Below, in pieces: positions 23,299 to 36,500 of a stretch of DNA of 64,000 nt. Under the pieces are notes generated by a model. The model saw only the letters and a program-made list of their open reading frames with translations, was not told where the DNA came from and searched no databases. The DNA is from Przewalskia tangutica (Eukaryota; Streptophyta; Magnoliopsida; Solanales; Solanaceae). The DNA lies in assembly GCA_029844215.1 (NCBI GenBank), contig CM056733.1, positions 48,497,142 through 48,561,141 on the forward strand, given 5' to 3'. Numbering within the stretch: the first letter of the stretch is position 1; each line of letters opens with the position of its first letter. A program made the position numbers and the translations under genes.

Positions 23299-26200
23299 TG
23301 TTATACCGTAGTTCGAGTATGTATGCGAGGGCGTGCGTGCGAGAATCTGACGAAAGATGGAAAGGAAGAAAGAGGCGATTTTTCCACGGAAAAGTTTAGG
23401 TTTTGTGAAGGAAAAAGGTTCGTTAATGGGAATTGGATTCCCAGTTTGGTATTCGGACTTCTGGAATATTAGAGAATTATGGAATTTTATTTTGGAAATG
23501 GTCACGTGGGGCCCACGGAGAAATTCTGTTTTGTAGGGCCGCTTTGATTTTGAGATTTTGGCGTTTTGGATATTTTGGAAGGCGAAATATTTTGGGCGAA
23601 TCGGGGCGACACGTGTCACCCCGTGGCACCTTTGGGCGAAATTATGTTTGTGCACAACACGGTTAAGTCGTTTTTCGGACGAAGCGTTTTCCACGACTTT
23701 CGTAGGGAAATTTCGGCTATGTCATTTAGTATTTTTGCGGATTTTTAGAGGCGGAACATTTTGGACCAACGAGAGGCGGCACTTGCACCCTCATTGAGTG
23801 GGCATAGTGGGCGGTTTGGGCCCAATTGGGAGGAAGCAAGTGGGAGATATTTTTGGTAGATATTTTGTGTGCAAGTTGGCTGGGACACATGGGTGAATCT
23901 TGGCCCTACACTTGCTAGGCACTTGGCTAGATCTTGGCCGTTGGTTGGCCTTGGCTTGTCTTATAAATACCCTCTAAGGTTGATGAACTTCTTCATCCAT
24001 TCCTAAATGTTTCTAAGTGTAAAATCCTCTCCCTCACTTGTGTTGAGTTCGGCCAGGGCCTTCCCCACTTGTGGCGAGAGCACCCCCTCTGGGGTGCTAG
24101 CGAAGTAGCGCCCACTCCTAGTGTTGCTAGCGTAGGTACCCACTAGCCTAGGTTGTTTTAGTATAATACCCTTGTTGTGGTGTAGAAATACTCTCAAAAG
24201 TATTGTTATAATGCCCAAATTACCTTAGCCTTATACCTTGTTGTATTCTAAGGTTATACCTTTCTGAAAAGCCGGAAATACTATTATACTTCTGTCAGTC
24301 ACCAAACCGAAACCACAGGAAAATCTCCATAGTCAGTTGGAGTATTGTGTAGAAGTTGGTTAGAACTTCTAAGGGTGGTTTAGAGCGGGTTGGGCTCGGA
24401 GTTGGAGCTAAGCGATTGCCCAGGATCGACTTTATACTTGGATAATTATGGGCTTATCGAGGTAATTATCTTGTCCCCCTATTGTAATTGGATATTACAT
24501 GTTGTTAGAATATATAGTTGAAGTATACTATATATAGAACTGAACGTAGTTGTTGGCAATGTCTTTTGACTTAAGCCTGAAGAATAAGGAACTGAACTGA
24601 ACTGTAATTACTTAGGACTGTATTACAGTAGACTTGTGTAGTAGTACCGTGGAGTAGAATTGTACGTTAGGGTTAGATGTATAACCCACTGGTTGGCTTG
24701 GTAGCGGCCTCGATAGAGGAGGAGATTTCTGTTGTTGCGGGAGAGTCTTTCTTGAATTTTACGTAGAATGTTCTACGACGTTAATAAGCGCCTTGTGGCC
24801 TTATAGGTTGGGATGCTACGTGTGGAATGATCCACTTGGCTTAAGGAGTAGCCATTGTTGGAGCGTTTTGCTATTAGTCGATACTCGTCGCGAGGTATGT
24901 GAACCTCTTCCTATCTCTCCTAGCATAATATGTGTGAACTATGTAGTACGGTAGGCGTACATGTGTTTGATTGTTGTAAAACATAAAGTGTTATAACGGC
25001 TTTATGGGAAGTTGGTTATAACAGCTTTATGTAGGTAAGAAAATGGGTTGTGGTTTTCGAAAGGTAACTGATTTGATTATAACTGACTTGTTATGTGTTA
25101 ATGAAGAACTTGAAGTATTTCAAAAGGTTTATAAATCATTTTGAAAGAATATGTGTAGTAATGTATTTTTGAAAACTTAAGAGTTATACTAGCTTTATGG
25201 GAAGTTAGGTATAACGGCTTAAGAATGTTTTACTGATTTTGGAAATCAGGATGTGTATCGACAAACCCGCTGCGGCGTTAACAAAGGAAGTGTTTTGAAT
25301 AATTAAGTATGATTAAAACGGTAGAAACTTCCATCTGCATAGAAGCTAAGATAAGACAAAATGATATTTCTAGATCATGTTCTTTGTAATAAGATTGTTA
25401 TAAATAAGAATAACCTACTTACATGTAAGGCTTATGTTTCTCAATTGGTTAATAAAAGGATTATATTCTTGAATGAATAAGACTATGAACTCTGAAACCT
25501 TTTAAAATAAGAAAGCGGAACATTTGAAATTAGGCAAACTCGAGCGTTTGGAAAATAATGTTGTTACTTGATTTTACAAAGGTAAGTGTTTTAGTTTACT
25601 TAAAAAACGATCACTCTATTTTATACTACGGGTATTGTGTGACTTATGTGATAGGAGCGGATCTTTTGAAGATTTAATGTATGAAATCGTTGGGGTTAGA
25701 TACTCGAACTTGTTAGTAGAAAGTACCTTGTGTGAACAACTTGATTGTATTGGTTTGTGATAGCCTTGTAATACTTTCTTGTTGATTTGATAAGTAAACA
25801 TGTTAGGATGCTACTTGTGTTAGTATCTTGTGATTGTTATGTAAGGGGTCATTCTTCTTTGTGCTTACATTGTTAAAAGGTAAGTCCATTTATCTTGTTA
25901 TTATATCACCTACCCCATGTGTATCACAGGGCTTGCCACCCTTGATGCGAGTCTATCGGCTATCACGGTCCTTGAGACTATCGCGGGCGCGGTATGCTCC
26001 AGATTGGTGATCATTCGGGTGTTTAGCACGATCACGGGGATTCCTATGCGGTCTCTGGGGACTATGCGGTCCTTGAGGGGCTATGCGAGTGCGGAAGTCG
26101 GGGCGGATCTGAGGTTAAGTGCGCCGATCACGGGGTATACCTCGGGTGGTCTAGGACCGAGATTCGAGAATACCTTATGCGGTGCATGTGTGACCTATGC

Positions 26201-26921
26201 GGGCTGCGAGAGTTCGAGGAATAGGCAGCGCATTGATCTGCGGGCGGTGGCGGCCGATCTGTGGTGCGGTCTAGAGACCTCGTGATCTGATTTGTGGCAT
26301 TTGTGGTGCTGGGGTCTTAGTAGTCGGCTATGCGCCGTACTTACCGTGCGGTCTTATTGTGATGACTTTGAGGCGTGAGTCACGACTTGACATATTTGCT
26401 TAGTTGTTGTGAGCGTAGTTTGGTTATCATACATGTCTCTGCTTTATATAGACTACTATGATTTGATTCTGATATTACTTCTGATTTCACATACTTGGTA
26501 CATGTTATCTTGACCTCGCCTTTGCGTTCATCTTGCCGCGAGTTGAGGTACATCGATCGTTGATCCTAGCTCTCGAGTCCTGATTCGGCGTTTGGGAAGC
26601 TCCGTTTCTCGGAGGCTTATCGATGGTATAGTCCTGTCGTAGTAAGTGTTTACATTCGGGGTTTGGCGGGCCACATCCCGCCATTGTGGTCGTATCATTC
26701 TTAGAAGTGCATGAAATCTTGTTGTGGCGGGGTTGGTAAAAGGATTAAACATTGTTCATTTGTAAAAGAGTTGATGGTTATATATATGCGAAAGGCAAGT
26801 TTTCCTGATTATTGTTTTATATTTACATTATCTCATTTGTTGTTTTATGTTCGTGATTACTCGATGTTGTGTCACTAGGGTGCGGGTAAGGCACGATCCA
26901 CGGGCCGATTTAGTCGTGACA
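23299..26921 (+). repeat. E4 5' LTR
   Basis: U3 has the palindrome GGGGCGACACGTGTCACCCC (23603-23622, G-box centre) and TATAAATA at 23962-23969. The modules lie near 24980-25035, the core near 25325-25375, and a TATGCGG-rich variable block at about 25917-26340. It ends GTCGTGACA at 26921. Confidence 0.88.
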
Positions 26922-27013
26922 AAAGTGGTATCGAGCGATTAATCCTCGGAAAGTGTCTGAGCCGTATCGATGAAGTCTTGATTATCGGTGTGTTGTGCAC
27001 CACATCAATAATC
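26922..27013 (+). promoter_or_regulatory. E4 primer binding site and leader hairpin
   Basis: The primer site TGGTATCGAGCG is at 26926-26937, one A short of the initiator tRNA-Met complement. The leader hairpin has arms 26980-26992 and 27001-27013 around TTGTGCAC, with one mismatch and one G-U pair. Confidence 0.82.
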
Positions 27014-27122
27014 GAGGAGGCTATAGGATATTTAGGATTGGTTTCTATTCTTCTCACTCGAGATCGTGCCTTAGAGGCTGTTGTAAGTTGAACCCTCGGC
27101 GAAATCCTTTCCACTTATCGTT

Positions 27123-27560
27123 ATGCCTCGCGTGGCAACAGAGCCCGGAGAGGCAAAGCGGAGGAGGCTGCGGTAGAGTTCGGAGGGTGGCGAGGCACGA
27201 GCCCAATCATTACCTAGGGTAGTGCTTCATTCGGGGAGTTTGCGGCGTCACTAGCCAATGAGTTTAGCGGCGGCGGCGGTTCCTCTGCGGCCATGATATT
27301 TGAACCTTGGTTCCACGGCCAGAGCAGAGAATATAGATTGCGAGGACAACCGCATTACTAGCTATAAATTTGGCTACCAGAGTATCTGTATACCGATGTG
27401 ATGCGGAGGACTATCTAAAGAGGTTGTGCAAGTAATTCTTGATTAGGCGAGCATGGCACGTATGCGGGCTTATGCGCGTGGCCGAAAGCGTGAGATCGGC
27501 GGGTTAACGAAGGACAACGAGAAGGGCGAGCGTGAGTCCTTTGGTAACTTTCAAGGTGAG
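27123..27560 (+). pseudogene. gag: E4 gag remnant lacking capsid core and zinc knuckle
   Basis: It starts with ATG at 27123 (MPR-type residues, homologous to MPPRKAT). After the N-terminal region it reaches the pre-knuckle segment (ARMRAYARGRK, near 27455-27490; SFGNFQ near 27540) and then runs into noncoding sequence at GGTGAGTATACC. Both zinc knuckles are gone. The deletion resembles that in E2. Frames are broken repeatedly. It is unlikely to make particles, so mobilisation would need gag from another copy. Confidence 0.65.
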
Positions 27561-29034
27561 TATACCTTAAGTGCTATGTTACGATAGCGGTGTGTTAGTT
27601 GTGATTAGAATCATGGTGGGTTATCAGAGTAAGATTTTGGGGATAGAGAAAGTGTGAGCCTTAGAGCTTTATCATGAAGACCTTAGAGGTAAGGCCGTCT
27701 CGAGAAAGGTGTAGTGTTATGTTTGACCCTTATAGGAGTGCATAGTGCGTGAGCTATGTTCGTGGGATAAGTCACGAGTAGCGTGATTTGAAAGAAGGTA
27801 GTCGAGCTAGGAAGACCGCTAGGTTTTCGTAATATGATTTGTGAAATTATTCCTTGGGAGCTAGTGTTTCTGCGATGCGGGTCGGGTTGAGGCCGTGATG
27901 CGGGTCAACCAGCGGCCTTTTGGTGGTGGGGTCGGTTGTGGTGGTCCGCGCCTTGTGGTAAGTCATGAGGGTGTTAGGCCCAAGTTTAGTTAACCAGTGC
28001 GAGTTCGTGGATGCGTTCGACCGATGGTTGGGCGATGGGGCGACCCATCGTGTTCTTGATCGGGACCGTTCACTCGGCGATGTTGTTGTTATCTAAAAAG
28101 GTTGTGAGGTTGCACAGGGTGCCTACCTCCACCTTATAATGACGATGAAGTCACTGTTCTGGTGTTTCGTTTTGGAAGTTATACGAGCGAGTTAGGAACT
28201 TCGGTGAGTCTCGAATCGCGTTCGCCCTCGGGCGATGTTTTGATTTGAGGGTAGTGTGAGATCGTTGTCTCGGTTGAAGTGTTTAAGCTACCATTTTAGT
28301 GTTCGGATGTCGTCTTGTGGCGCCTTGTAGAAGCGAAATGCAAGTTGCGGTCGATTGGTTCGATGTTGGCGGGGTTGAATAGTTGGTTGAGCTTGTTCCG
28401 GTGATGTGGATAGTGTGAAGCTTGTCTAGAAGAAGTTCGGCGGCTCGGAGGAATCGTGCGGATAATCGGCGGCAGCTTAGAGTTCGAGTTGGTGGTCGGT
28501 CTTCTTGAAAGTACCACCGGACGGTGTGGCGAGTTTTGAAGCGAAGGAACTTAGCGAGTTACTTTGGGCCTTTGTGAGTTCATGTGAAGAATAGGCGATT
28601 GCCTATATGTTAGCATTTGCCGTCAGACTTAGGAGGAAGGGCGTCCGGTCTTCGTATTGTTATGTTAGGAAAGTATCGAAGATCCGTCGAATGTTCCCGA
28701 TTAATGATGACCACGTTAGAGATAGTAACCAGAGTTTTGGATACTAAAGCGATGTCGAAATGTGATAAGAATCAAGTGTCACGGCGAACGGGGATCGCGT
28801 GCGGCCGGTACCATTTGTTGGGTCGTCGGACGAGGCTCGCGACAAAGTGACAAAAGTAGTATTATTTGTGGTGATGTAGAGGTGTTTCCTCGTGGACTTA
28901 GATGTAAGTTTTGCGCAGTGTTTCCATGGCGGTGTGGCGAGGATTGTTTCGTAAGTATAGTAGTGAAGACTATCTTGGCGTGTTCGTTTTGAGACTTAGA
29001 AGGAACATTCGGGACGAATGTTTCTAAGGAAGAA
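27561..29034 (+). other. E4 interior of unknown content, hairpin and polypurine tract
   Basis: 27561-28020 resembles the common post-gag module. 28020-28980 is extra sequence related to E2's interior (homologous over about 28540-28980). It holds two overlapping short sense frames also found in E2: an ATG frame at 28607 and a TTG frame at 28617-28850. No family recognised. The hairpin AACATTCG/GGA/CGAATGTT is at 29004-29022 and the purine run ends at 29034. Confidence 0.6.
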
Positions 29035-32000
29035 TGTTATACCCGTAGTTCGAGTATGTATGCGAGGGCGTGCGTGCGAGAATACGGAAAGATTGGAAAG
29101 GAAGAAAGAGCGATTTTCCACGGAAAAGTTTAGGTTTTGTGAAGGAAAAAGGTTCGTTAATGGGAATTGGATTCCCAGTTTGGTATTCGGACTTCTGGAA
29201 TATTAGAGAATTATGGAATTTTATTTTGGAAATGGTCACGTGGGGCCCACGGGAGAAATTTCTGATTTTGTAGGGCCGCTTTGATTTTGAGATTTTGGCG
29301 TTTGGATATTTTGGAAGGCGAAATATTTTGGGCGAATCGGGGCGACACGTGTCACCCCATGTGGCACCTTTGGGCGAAATTATGTTTGTGCCTGACACGG
29401 TTAGAGTCGTTTTTCGGCGAAGCGTTTTCCACGACTTTCGTAGGGAAATTTCCGGCTATGTCATTTAGTATTTTTGCGGATTTTTAGAGGCGGAACATTT
29501 TGGACCAACGAGAGGCGGCACGGCACCTCTCATTGGTGGGCATAGTGGGCGGTTTGGGCCGAATTGGGGAGGCAAGTGGGAGATATTTTTGGTAGATATT
29601 TTGTGTGCAAGTTGGCTAGGACACATGGGTGAATCTTGGCCTACACTTGCTAGGCACTTGGCTAGATCTTGGCCGTTGGTTGGCCTTCGCTTCTGCAATA
29701 AAAACCACACTAAGGATGAAGAACTTCTTCATCCATTCCGAAATGATTCTAAGTCGAAAATCCTCTCCCTCCCTTGAGTTGAGTTCGCCAAGGCCTTCCC
29801 CCTGTGGCCGAGCACCCCTCTGGGGTGCTAGCCGAGAGTAGCGCCTCCTGAGTGTTGCTAGCTAGGGTACCCCCTCGCCTAGGTTGTTTTCGTATAATAC
29901 CCCGTGGTGTGGTGTAGAAATTCTCTCAAAAGTATTGTTATAATGGCCAAAATACCTTAGCCATATACCTTGTTGTATTCTAAGGTTATACCTTGACGAA
30001 AAGCCCAGAAATACTATTATACTTACCGACAGTCACCAAACCGAAACCATAGGAAAATCTCCATGGTCCGTGGGAGAATTGTGTAAGTTGGTTAGAACTT
30101 CTAAGGGTGGTTTAGAGCGGTTGGGCGCTGGAGTGGAGCTAAACGATTGCCCAGGATCGACTTTATACTTGGATAATTATGGGCTTATCGAGGTAATTAT
30201 CTTGTCCCCCTATTGTAATTGGATATTACATGTTGTTAGAATATATAGTTGAAGTATACTATATATAGAACTGAACGTAGTTGTTGGCAATGTCTTTTGA
30301 CTTAAGCCTGAAGAATAAGGAACTGAACTGAACTGTAATTACTTAGGACTGTATTACAGTAGACTTGTGTAGTAGTACCGTGGAGTAGAATTGTACCCGT
30401 TCGGGTTAGATGTATAACCCCCCCCTGGTTGGCTTGGTAGCCGGCCTCGATAGAGGAGGAGAGTTACGCCATGCGGGAGGTGTCGCCAATTGTCTGTAGA
30501 ATGTTCTACGACGTTAATAAGCGCCTTGTGGCCTTATAGGTTGGGATGCTACGTGTGGAATGATCCACTTGGCTTAAGGAGTAGCCGACTGTTGGAGCGT
30601 TTTGCTATTAGTCGATACTCGTCGCGAGGTATGTGAACCTCTTCCTATCTCTCCTAGCATGATATGTGTGAACTATGTAGTACGGTAGGCGCATACGTGT
30701 TTGATTGTTGTAAAACATAAAGTGTTATAACGGCTTTATGGGAAGTTGGTTATAACAGCTTTATGTAGGTAAGAAAATGGGTTGTGGTTTTCGAAAGGTA
30801 ACTGATTTGATTATAACTGACTTGTTATGTGTTAATGAAGAACTTGAAGTATTTCAAAAGGTTTATAAATCATTTTGAAAGAATATGTGTAGTAATGTAT
30901 TTTTGAAAACTTAAGAGTTATACTAGCTTTATGGGAAGTTAGGTATAACGGCTTAAGAATGTTTTTTACTGATTTTGGAAATCAGGATGTGTATCGACAA
31001 ACCACTGCAGCGTTAACAAAAGGAAGTGTTTTGAATAATTAAGTATGATTAAAACCAGTAGAAACTTCCATCTGCATAGAAGCTAAGATAAGACAAAATG
31101 ATATTTCCTAGATCATGGCTGCTGTAATAAGATTGTTATAAATAAGAATAACCTACTTACATGTAAGGCTTATGTTTCTCAATTGGTTAATAAAAAGGAT
31201 TATATTCTTGAATGAATAAGACTATGAACTACGAAACCTTTTTAAAATAAGAAAGCGAACATTTGAAATTAGGCAAACTCGAACGTTTGGAAAATAATGT
31301 TGTTACTTGATTTTACAAAGGTAAGTGTTTTGGTTTACTTAAAAAGACAGTCACTCTATTTTATACTACGGGTATTGTGTGACTTATGTGATAGGAACGG
31401 ATCTTTTGAAGATTTAATGTATGAAGTACGTTGGGGTTAGATACTCGAACTTGTTAGTAGAAAGTACCTTGTGTGAACAACTTGATTGTATTGGTTTGTG
31501 ATAGCCTTGTAATACTTTCTTGTTGATTTGATAAGTAAACATGTTAGGATGCTACTTGTGTTAGTATCTTGTGATTGTTATGTAAGGGGGTCATTCTTGC
31601 TGTGCTTACATTGTTAAAAGGTAAGTCCATTGTCATATTATATCACCTACCCCTCGATTTGTATACGAGGGCTTGCCACCCTTGATGCGGTCTATCGGCT
31701 ATGCGGTCCTTGAGACTATCGCGGGCCGCGGTATGCTCGAGATTGTTGATCATTCCGGTGTTTAGCACGATGCGGGGATTCCTATGCGGTCTCTCGGGGA
31801 CTATGCGGTCCTTGAGGGCTATGCGGCCGCGAAGTCGGGACGGATACCGGGGTTAGCTGCCGATGCGGGTATACCTCGGGTGGTCTAGGACCCGGATTCG
31901 AGGAATACCTTATGCGGTCCATGTGTGACCTATGCGAGTCGCGAGAGTTCGAGAATAGACGCGCACATTGATCTGCGCGGCCGCGGCCGATCTGTGGTGC

Positions 32001-32667
32001 GTCTGCAGAGACCTCGTGATACAGTTTGTGGCATTTGTGGTACTGGGGGTCTTAGTAGTCGGCTATGCCTTCGTACTTACCCCGTACGGTCTTATTGTGA
32101 TGACTTTGAGGGCGTGAGTCCCTGACTTGACATGACTGCTTAGTTGTTGTGAACTGTAGTTTGGTTATCATACATGTCTCCTGCTTTATATAGACTACTA
32201 TGATTTCGCCATGATATTTTTACGATTTCACATACTTGGTACATGTTGCATCGACCTCGCCGAGTGCGTTCATGCCGCAGTTGAGGTACATCGATCGTTG
32301 ATCCTAGCTCGTGGTCATTCGAGGCGTTTGGGAAGCTCCGTTTCTCGGAGGCTTATCGATGGTATAGTCCACTGCGTAGTAAGTGTTTACATTCGGGGTT
32401 TGGCGGCCCCGCCCCGCCATTGTGGTCGTATCATTCTTAGAGGTCTGTAGTACTGTTGTGGGCAGGGTTGGTAAAAAGGATTAAGCTGTTCATTTGTAAA
32501 AGAGTTGATGGTTATATATATGCCGAAAGGCAAGTTTTCACAGATTATTGTTTTATATTTCTGTTATCTCATGTTGTTGTTTTATGTTCCGCTGATTACT
32601 CTGATGTTGTGTCACTAGGGTGCCCGGGGTAAGGCACCAGTCACGGGCCCAGTTTCGGGTCGTGACA
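29035..32667 (+). repeat. E4 3' LTR
   Basis: Collinear with the 5' LTR. The G-box palindrome is at 29339-29358. The TATA position near 29695-29705 reads CAATAAAAA instead of TATAAATA. The modules lie near 30716-30770, the core near 31065-31120 and the TATGCGG block at about 31640-32060. It is followed by GCGTG, the second half of the target duplication. Confidence 0.88.
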
Positions 32668-33218
32668 GCGTGAGTCCCTGACTTGACTGCTTTTATGCTG
32701 CATACTGTATTTTGGTTATCATACATGTCTCCTGCTTTATATAGACTAGTATGATTTCATTTACAGTAATTTTTACAGTTTCGCATACTTGGTACCTGTT
32801 GTACTGACCTCCTTCGGGGGGCTGCGTTCATGCCGCAGGTAGAGGTACATCGATCGTGGATCCTCGCTCTTAGGATCACAGTTCAGCGTATTGGGAAGCT
32901 CCGTTTCTCCGGAGGCTTATCTTTTGGTATGTGTTCCCTGAGTTGTAGGTTTTTGTACATTCAGGGGTATGGCGGCCCTGTCCGTCATAGTTGTTGTAAA
33001 TCTTAGAGTGCATGTCTTGTTGTGTGGCGGGGTTGTAAAAGGATTAAACTGTTTCGGTCATATGTATATACCAAGGCAATCGTTTTGGTTGGCCTGCTTA
33101 TTTATTATATCTCTTGTTTCATGTTTATGTTTTATTTTCCGCTGGTTTTCTCTGATGTTGTATCACTAGGGTGCCCGGGGTAAGGCACCAATCACGGGCC
33201 CGGGATCGGGTCGTGACA
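32668..33218 (+). repeat. E3 3' LTR, second part
   Basis: Resumes E3's LTR after E4 with GCGTGAGTCCCTGAC and ends GGGTCGTGACA at 33218. This stretch reads cleanly at CHG sites (TTTACAGTAATTTTTACAG near 32760), which makes it a useful reference for the damaged copies. Confidence 0.85.
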
Positions 33219-33385
33219 GGTTTGATATATATATACATGAGGGCGACCGTTTTGGTTGGCCTATTTTCTTATGATGTATCTTGTTTCCTGTTTAAGTTTT
33301 TATTTCCGCTGATTTTCTCTGATGTTGTATCACTATGGTGCCCGGGGTAAGGCACCAGTCGCGGGCCCGAGGTCGGGTCGTGACA
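33219..33385 (+). repeat. E5: tail of an LTR interrupted by E3
   Basis: The last ~167 bases of an LTR of the same family, from GGTTTGATATATATATACATG to GGGTCGTGACA at 33385, repeating the tail just seen for E3. The remainder lies left of the window. Its end abuts the integrase frame of E6, so E5 is either a solo LTR or the 3' LTR of an element inserted there. Confidence 0.75.
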
Positions 33386-33569
33386 ATCCCGACCTGGAAG
33401 TGGGAGGTGATCAACATGGACTTTATCACAGGATTACCTCGCACTCCGAGGAAGCACGATTCTATCTGGGTTATCGTCGACAGGCTGACAAAATCAGCCC
33501 ACTTTCTTCCAGTCAGGACGACCTTTTCGGCCGAGGGGTTATCGTATGAGGAGATTCCCATAGCGATAA
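33386..33569 (+). pseudogene. pol: E6 integrase fragment with internal deletion
   Basis: Clean frame starting IPTWKWEVINMDFITGLPRT, the start of the Ty3/gypsy integrase catalytic core with its first Asp (NMDF), then WVIVDRLTKSAHFLPV. At about 33535/33536 it jumps from FSAE directly to GLSYEEIPIAI, which in E8 belongs to the C-terminal region before the chromodomain. The rest of the catalytic core (second Asp, Glu, HPQTDGQAERT) and the GPY/F module are therefore missing, so this copy could not encode an active integrase. It is broken upstream by E5 and downstream by E7. Confidence 0.85.
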
Positions 33570-36500
33570 TGTTATACCCCGTATTTCCAGAGTATGTACG
33601 TGAGGGCGTACGTGTACAATTTGAGCCTTAAGTAGGCATAGTTTCGAAATTTGTACACAAGTGCCGAAAGGAGTCGTTTTTCGACGAAACGTTTCCACAG
33701 CTTTCGTAGGGAAAATTCCGGCTATGTCATTTATATTTTTTGCGGATTTTTCCGAGAGACGAAACATTTTGGACCAACGAGAGGGCGACACTTGTCACCC
33801 TCTAATTGGAAGGCTTGGACGGCAACCATGGCATGGCTTGGACGAAATGGGTCACGTTCTCTTGGCCAATTGGCTCCTTGATTTGTGCCTTGTTTTGTGG
33901 CTTGTTTTGTGGAGTGTTTTGTGGAGTAGGGTTTAGGGTGCACTTGGTTTAATCTTGCCCTTACACTTGCTATACACTTGGAAGGATCTTGGCCCTTGGT
34001 TGGCCTTTGGTTTTGCTATAAATAGCTCCCCTTTGTGAAGACTTTCTTCATCCACAAATTTCCTAAGTCTTGAAGTTCTCTTCCTCCCTCCCTTGTGAAA
34101 TTCGTCCACCACACCCCTTTCCCCCTTTGCCGAAAGCTTTCCCCCCCCCTTTGTGGTGCCTTGGCCGTGGGGTACCCCCCCCTAGCCTAGTTGTTTTCGT
34201 ATAATACCCTTTGTTGTGGTATAGAAATACTCTCCTAAGTATTGTTATAATGTCCAAAATACTTTAGCCCAAATACCTTGTAGTACTTTCCAAAGTACCC
34301 TTTGTACGAAAAACCCGGAAAATACGATTATACTTTCCTTAGCCTCTACACGAAACCCTAAGGAAAATCTTCACCCGTTGTTGAAGTATGGAGTAGAAGT
34401 TGCGTAGAACTTCTAAGGGTTGTTTGGAGCGGATTGGAGCACTCGGAGGAGGAGCTAAACCTTGCTCAGGAGCGACTTTAAACTCGGATAATTTTTGGGC
34501 TTATCGAGGTAAATATCTTGTCCCCCTATTGTAATTGGAAATTACATAAGTGTTGAATATATAGTGTTATATACTATATATAGAACTGAACTTAGTATTA
34601 TGGCAATGTCTTTTGACTTAAGCCTGAAGAATGAAGAATTGAACAGTAATCACATAGAAGGATAATAAAGAGAAGAACTGAACTGTAATTACCTAGGGTT
34701 GTATTACAGTAGACTTATGTAGCATTACTGTGTAGTAGAATTGTACGCGTCCGGTTAGACGTGTTAACCCCCCCCCTGGTTGGCTTGGTAGCCGACCTCG
34801 ATAGAGGAGGAGATTTACGCTGTTGCGGGGGGGGGGAGGTGCTGCCGAATTTTCTGTAGAAAGATGGGAACGTGTGTTTAAGATTTAATAGACGTTTGTG
34901 GCCTTTATAGGTGAAAGTACTAAGAGTAGCGTATTCTACTCGAGGAGTGGAAAGGGCTAGCAAGGTTGTAGTACTTGGAGCATTTTGCTTATTGTCGTTA
35001 AATCGTCGCGAGGTATGTGAACCTCTTCCTATCTCTTCCCATGATATGTGTGAACTATGTAGTACGGTAGACGCATGTGTTAAATGTGTTTGATTGTTTT
35101 AAAACATAAAGTGTTATAACGGCTTTATCTAAGTTGGTTATAACGACTTTATGTAGGTAAGAAAATACTTTGTGGTTTTAAAAGGTAACTAATGTGAATT
35201 ATAAGCGCTTGTTATAATAAAGAACTTGATGTATTTCAAAAGATTTCTAAATCGTTTTGAAGGGAGAGTAACACTTGGTTTTAAAGGTTTTAAAAAGAGT
35301 TATACTAGCTTGATGGGAGTTAGGTATAATGTCTTAAGAGAGGTAAAGAAAATGGTTTCTTGATGTTAGAAGTTAAGAGACTTGATCTTATAAGATAAGA
35401 GACTTAACTTATTTGTTTTAATGTGGATGTTTGTGTGAAACCTCATTCGTGAGTAATGAGTACTTGGTTTTATTTAAAGGATAATGTTTACCGATTTGGA
35501 AATCGAATGTGTATCGACAGGACCACCGCAGTTAATAAAGGAAAATGTATTGAATAATGATGAATTGTATTAAAACCGGTAGAAACCTCCATCTGCATAG
35601 AAACTAAGATGAGACAAAATGATATTACATTTTCTAGATCATGGTCACAGTAATGAGAATGTTGTAAACAAGAATAACCTACTCACGTGAGACTTATATT
35701 ACTCAATTGTTCTAAAACGGAATCAAGTGATTAAGTTTATGAACTATGAAACCATTTGAAAATGAGAAGCTTGAGTAATTGAAACTAGGCAAACCGGAAC
35801 TTAGGAAAAGAATGTTGTTACTTGATTTTGAAAAGGAATGTGGGTTGGTCATTCTAATACTACGTATCGGGTGACTTTGATAAGTAATGGATCTCTTTTA
35901 AAGAATTTAACGTCGTAGTACTTTAGGTTGAAACCCGGACTTTGGCATAAAATGAAGGTACTTTGAGTGATGTGAAACTTGCCTATGCTTGTGGTGAAAC
36001 ATTCCTATGCTTGTTGTTGTGAAACTTGCCTATGCTTGTGATGATAGCCTTTGTTGTGCAAGTGTGGTGTTTCGTATTACCGCGTCTCGATAGAGGCGGT
36101 TGATCGTTGAGGTTTCTTTCTTGTCGGCACAGGTATCCGGTGGTCGGCTCGCACCGCCTGCCTCGTGATCGATTCGCCTTGGTATCGGTAGTCACCGCAC
36201 TTGCCCTGCTCAAGATAGTGACGGTTTCGTGATACGCTGGTCCCAGTGGTCACCAGACTTGCCCCGCCACCGCGTGACCGGCCTTGGTATCCGATGAGTC
36301 GGCTCGCACTTGCCCCGTGACGGCCGTGTTTTGGTTGCATTGTATTATTGGTACGGTCGGATCTGGTAGTTATACTTGTCTGCACGTTTTTATAACACAG
36401 GTGGGACATGGTGTTCATATATAATCCTTGGTATTGTTATATCATAAACTGCCGGCAGTGAGGAAGAAATTCCACGGGCACGAGTGATAATTTGGAGGGC

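Larger units (their letters stand above)
23299..32667 (+). mobile_element. E4: complete LTR retrotransposon with reduced gag
   Basis: A plus-strand element of 9.4 kb with LTRs of 3,623 and 3,633 bases, TGTTATACC to CGTGACA. It is flanked by a perfect 5-base target duplication GCGTG (23294-23298 and 32668-32672), as expected of Ty3/gypsy integrases. The interior is 2,113 bases with primer site, leader hairpin, a reduced gag and polypurine tract, and no pol. It split E3's 3' LTR within the segment TTTGAGGCGTGAGTCCC. Confidence 0.92.
19513..33218 (+). mobile_element. E3: gag-only LTR retrotransposon, 3' half, interrupted by E4
   Basis: A plus-strand element seen from the gag zinc knuckle onward. 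Its 5' half lies left of the window because E2 is inserted in its gag. It comprises the gag C-terminus (19513-19725), a noncoding tail, the polypurine tract (about 20412-20424), and a 3' LTR split into 20425-23298 and 32668-33218 by E4 (about 3.4 kb when summed). Gag ends with a stop and no pol follows. E3 is inserted in an older LTR tail, E5. Confidence 0.85.

Noticed and set aside
27545..27565. Splice donor AGGTGAGTAT at the end of the E4 gag remnant
   Set aside because: It matches a donor consensus, but no acceptor or downstream exon can be supported; it is most likely a deletion joint.
28617..28850. A host gene captured by E4
   Set aside because: No recognisable family, no ATG start in this frame, and the only support is the E2 homologue; kept as an unknown segment.
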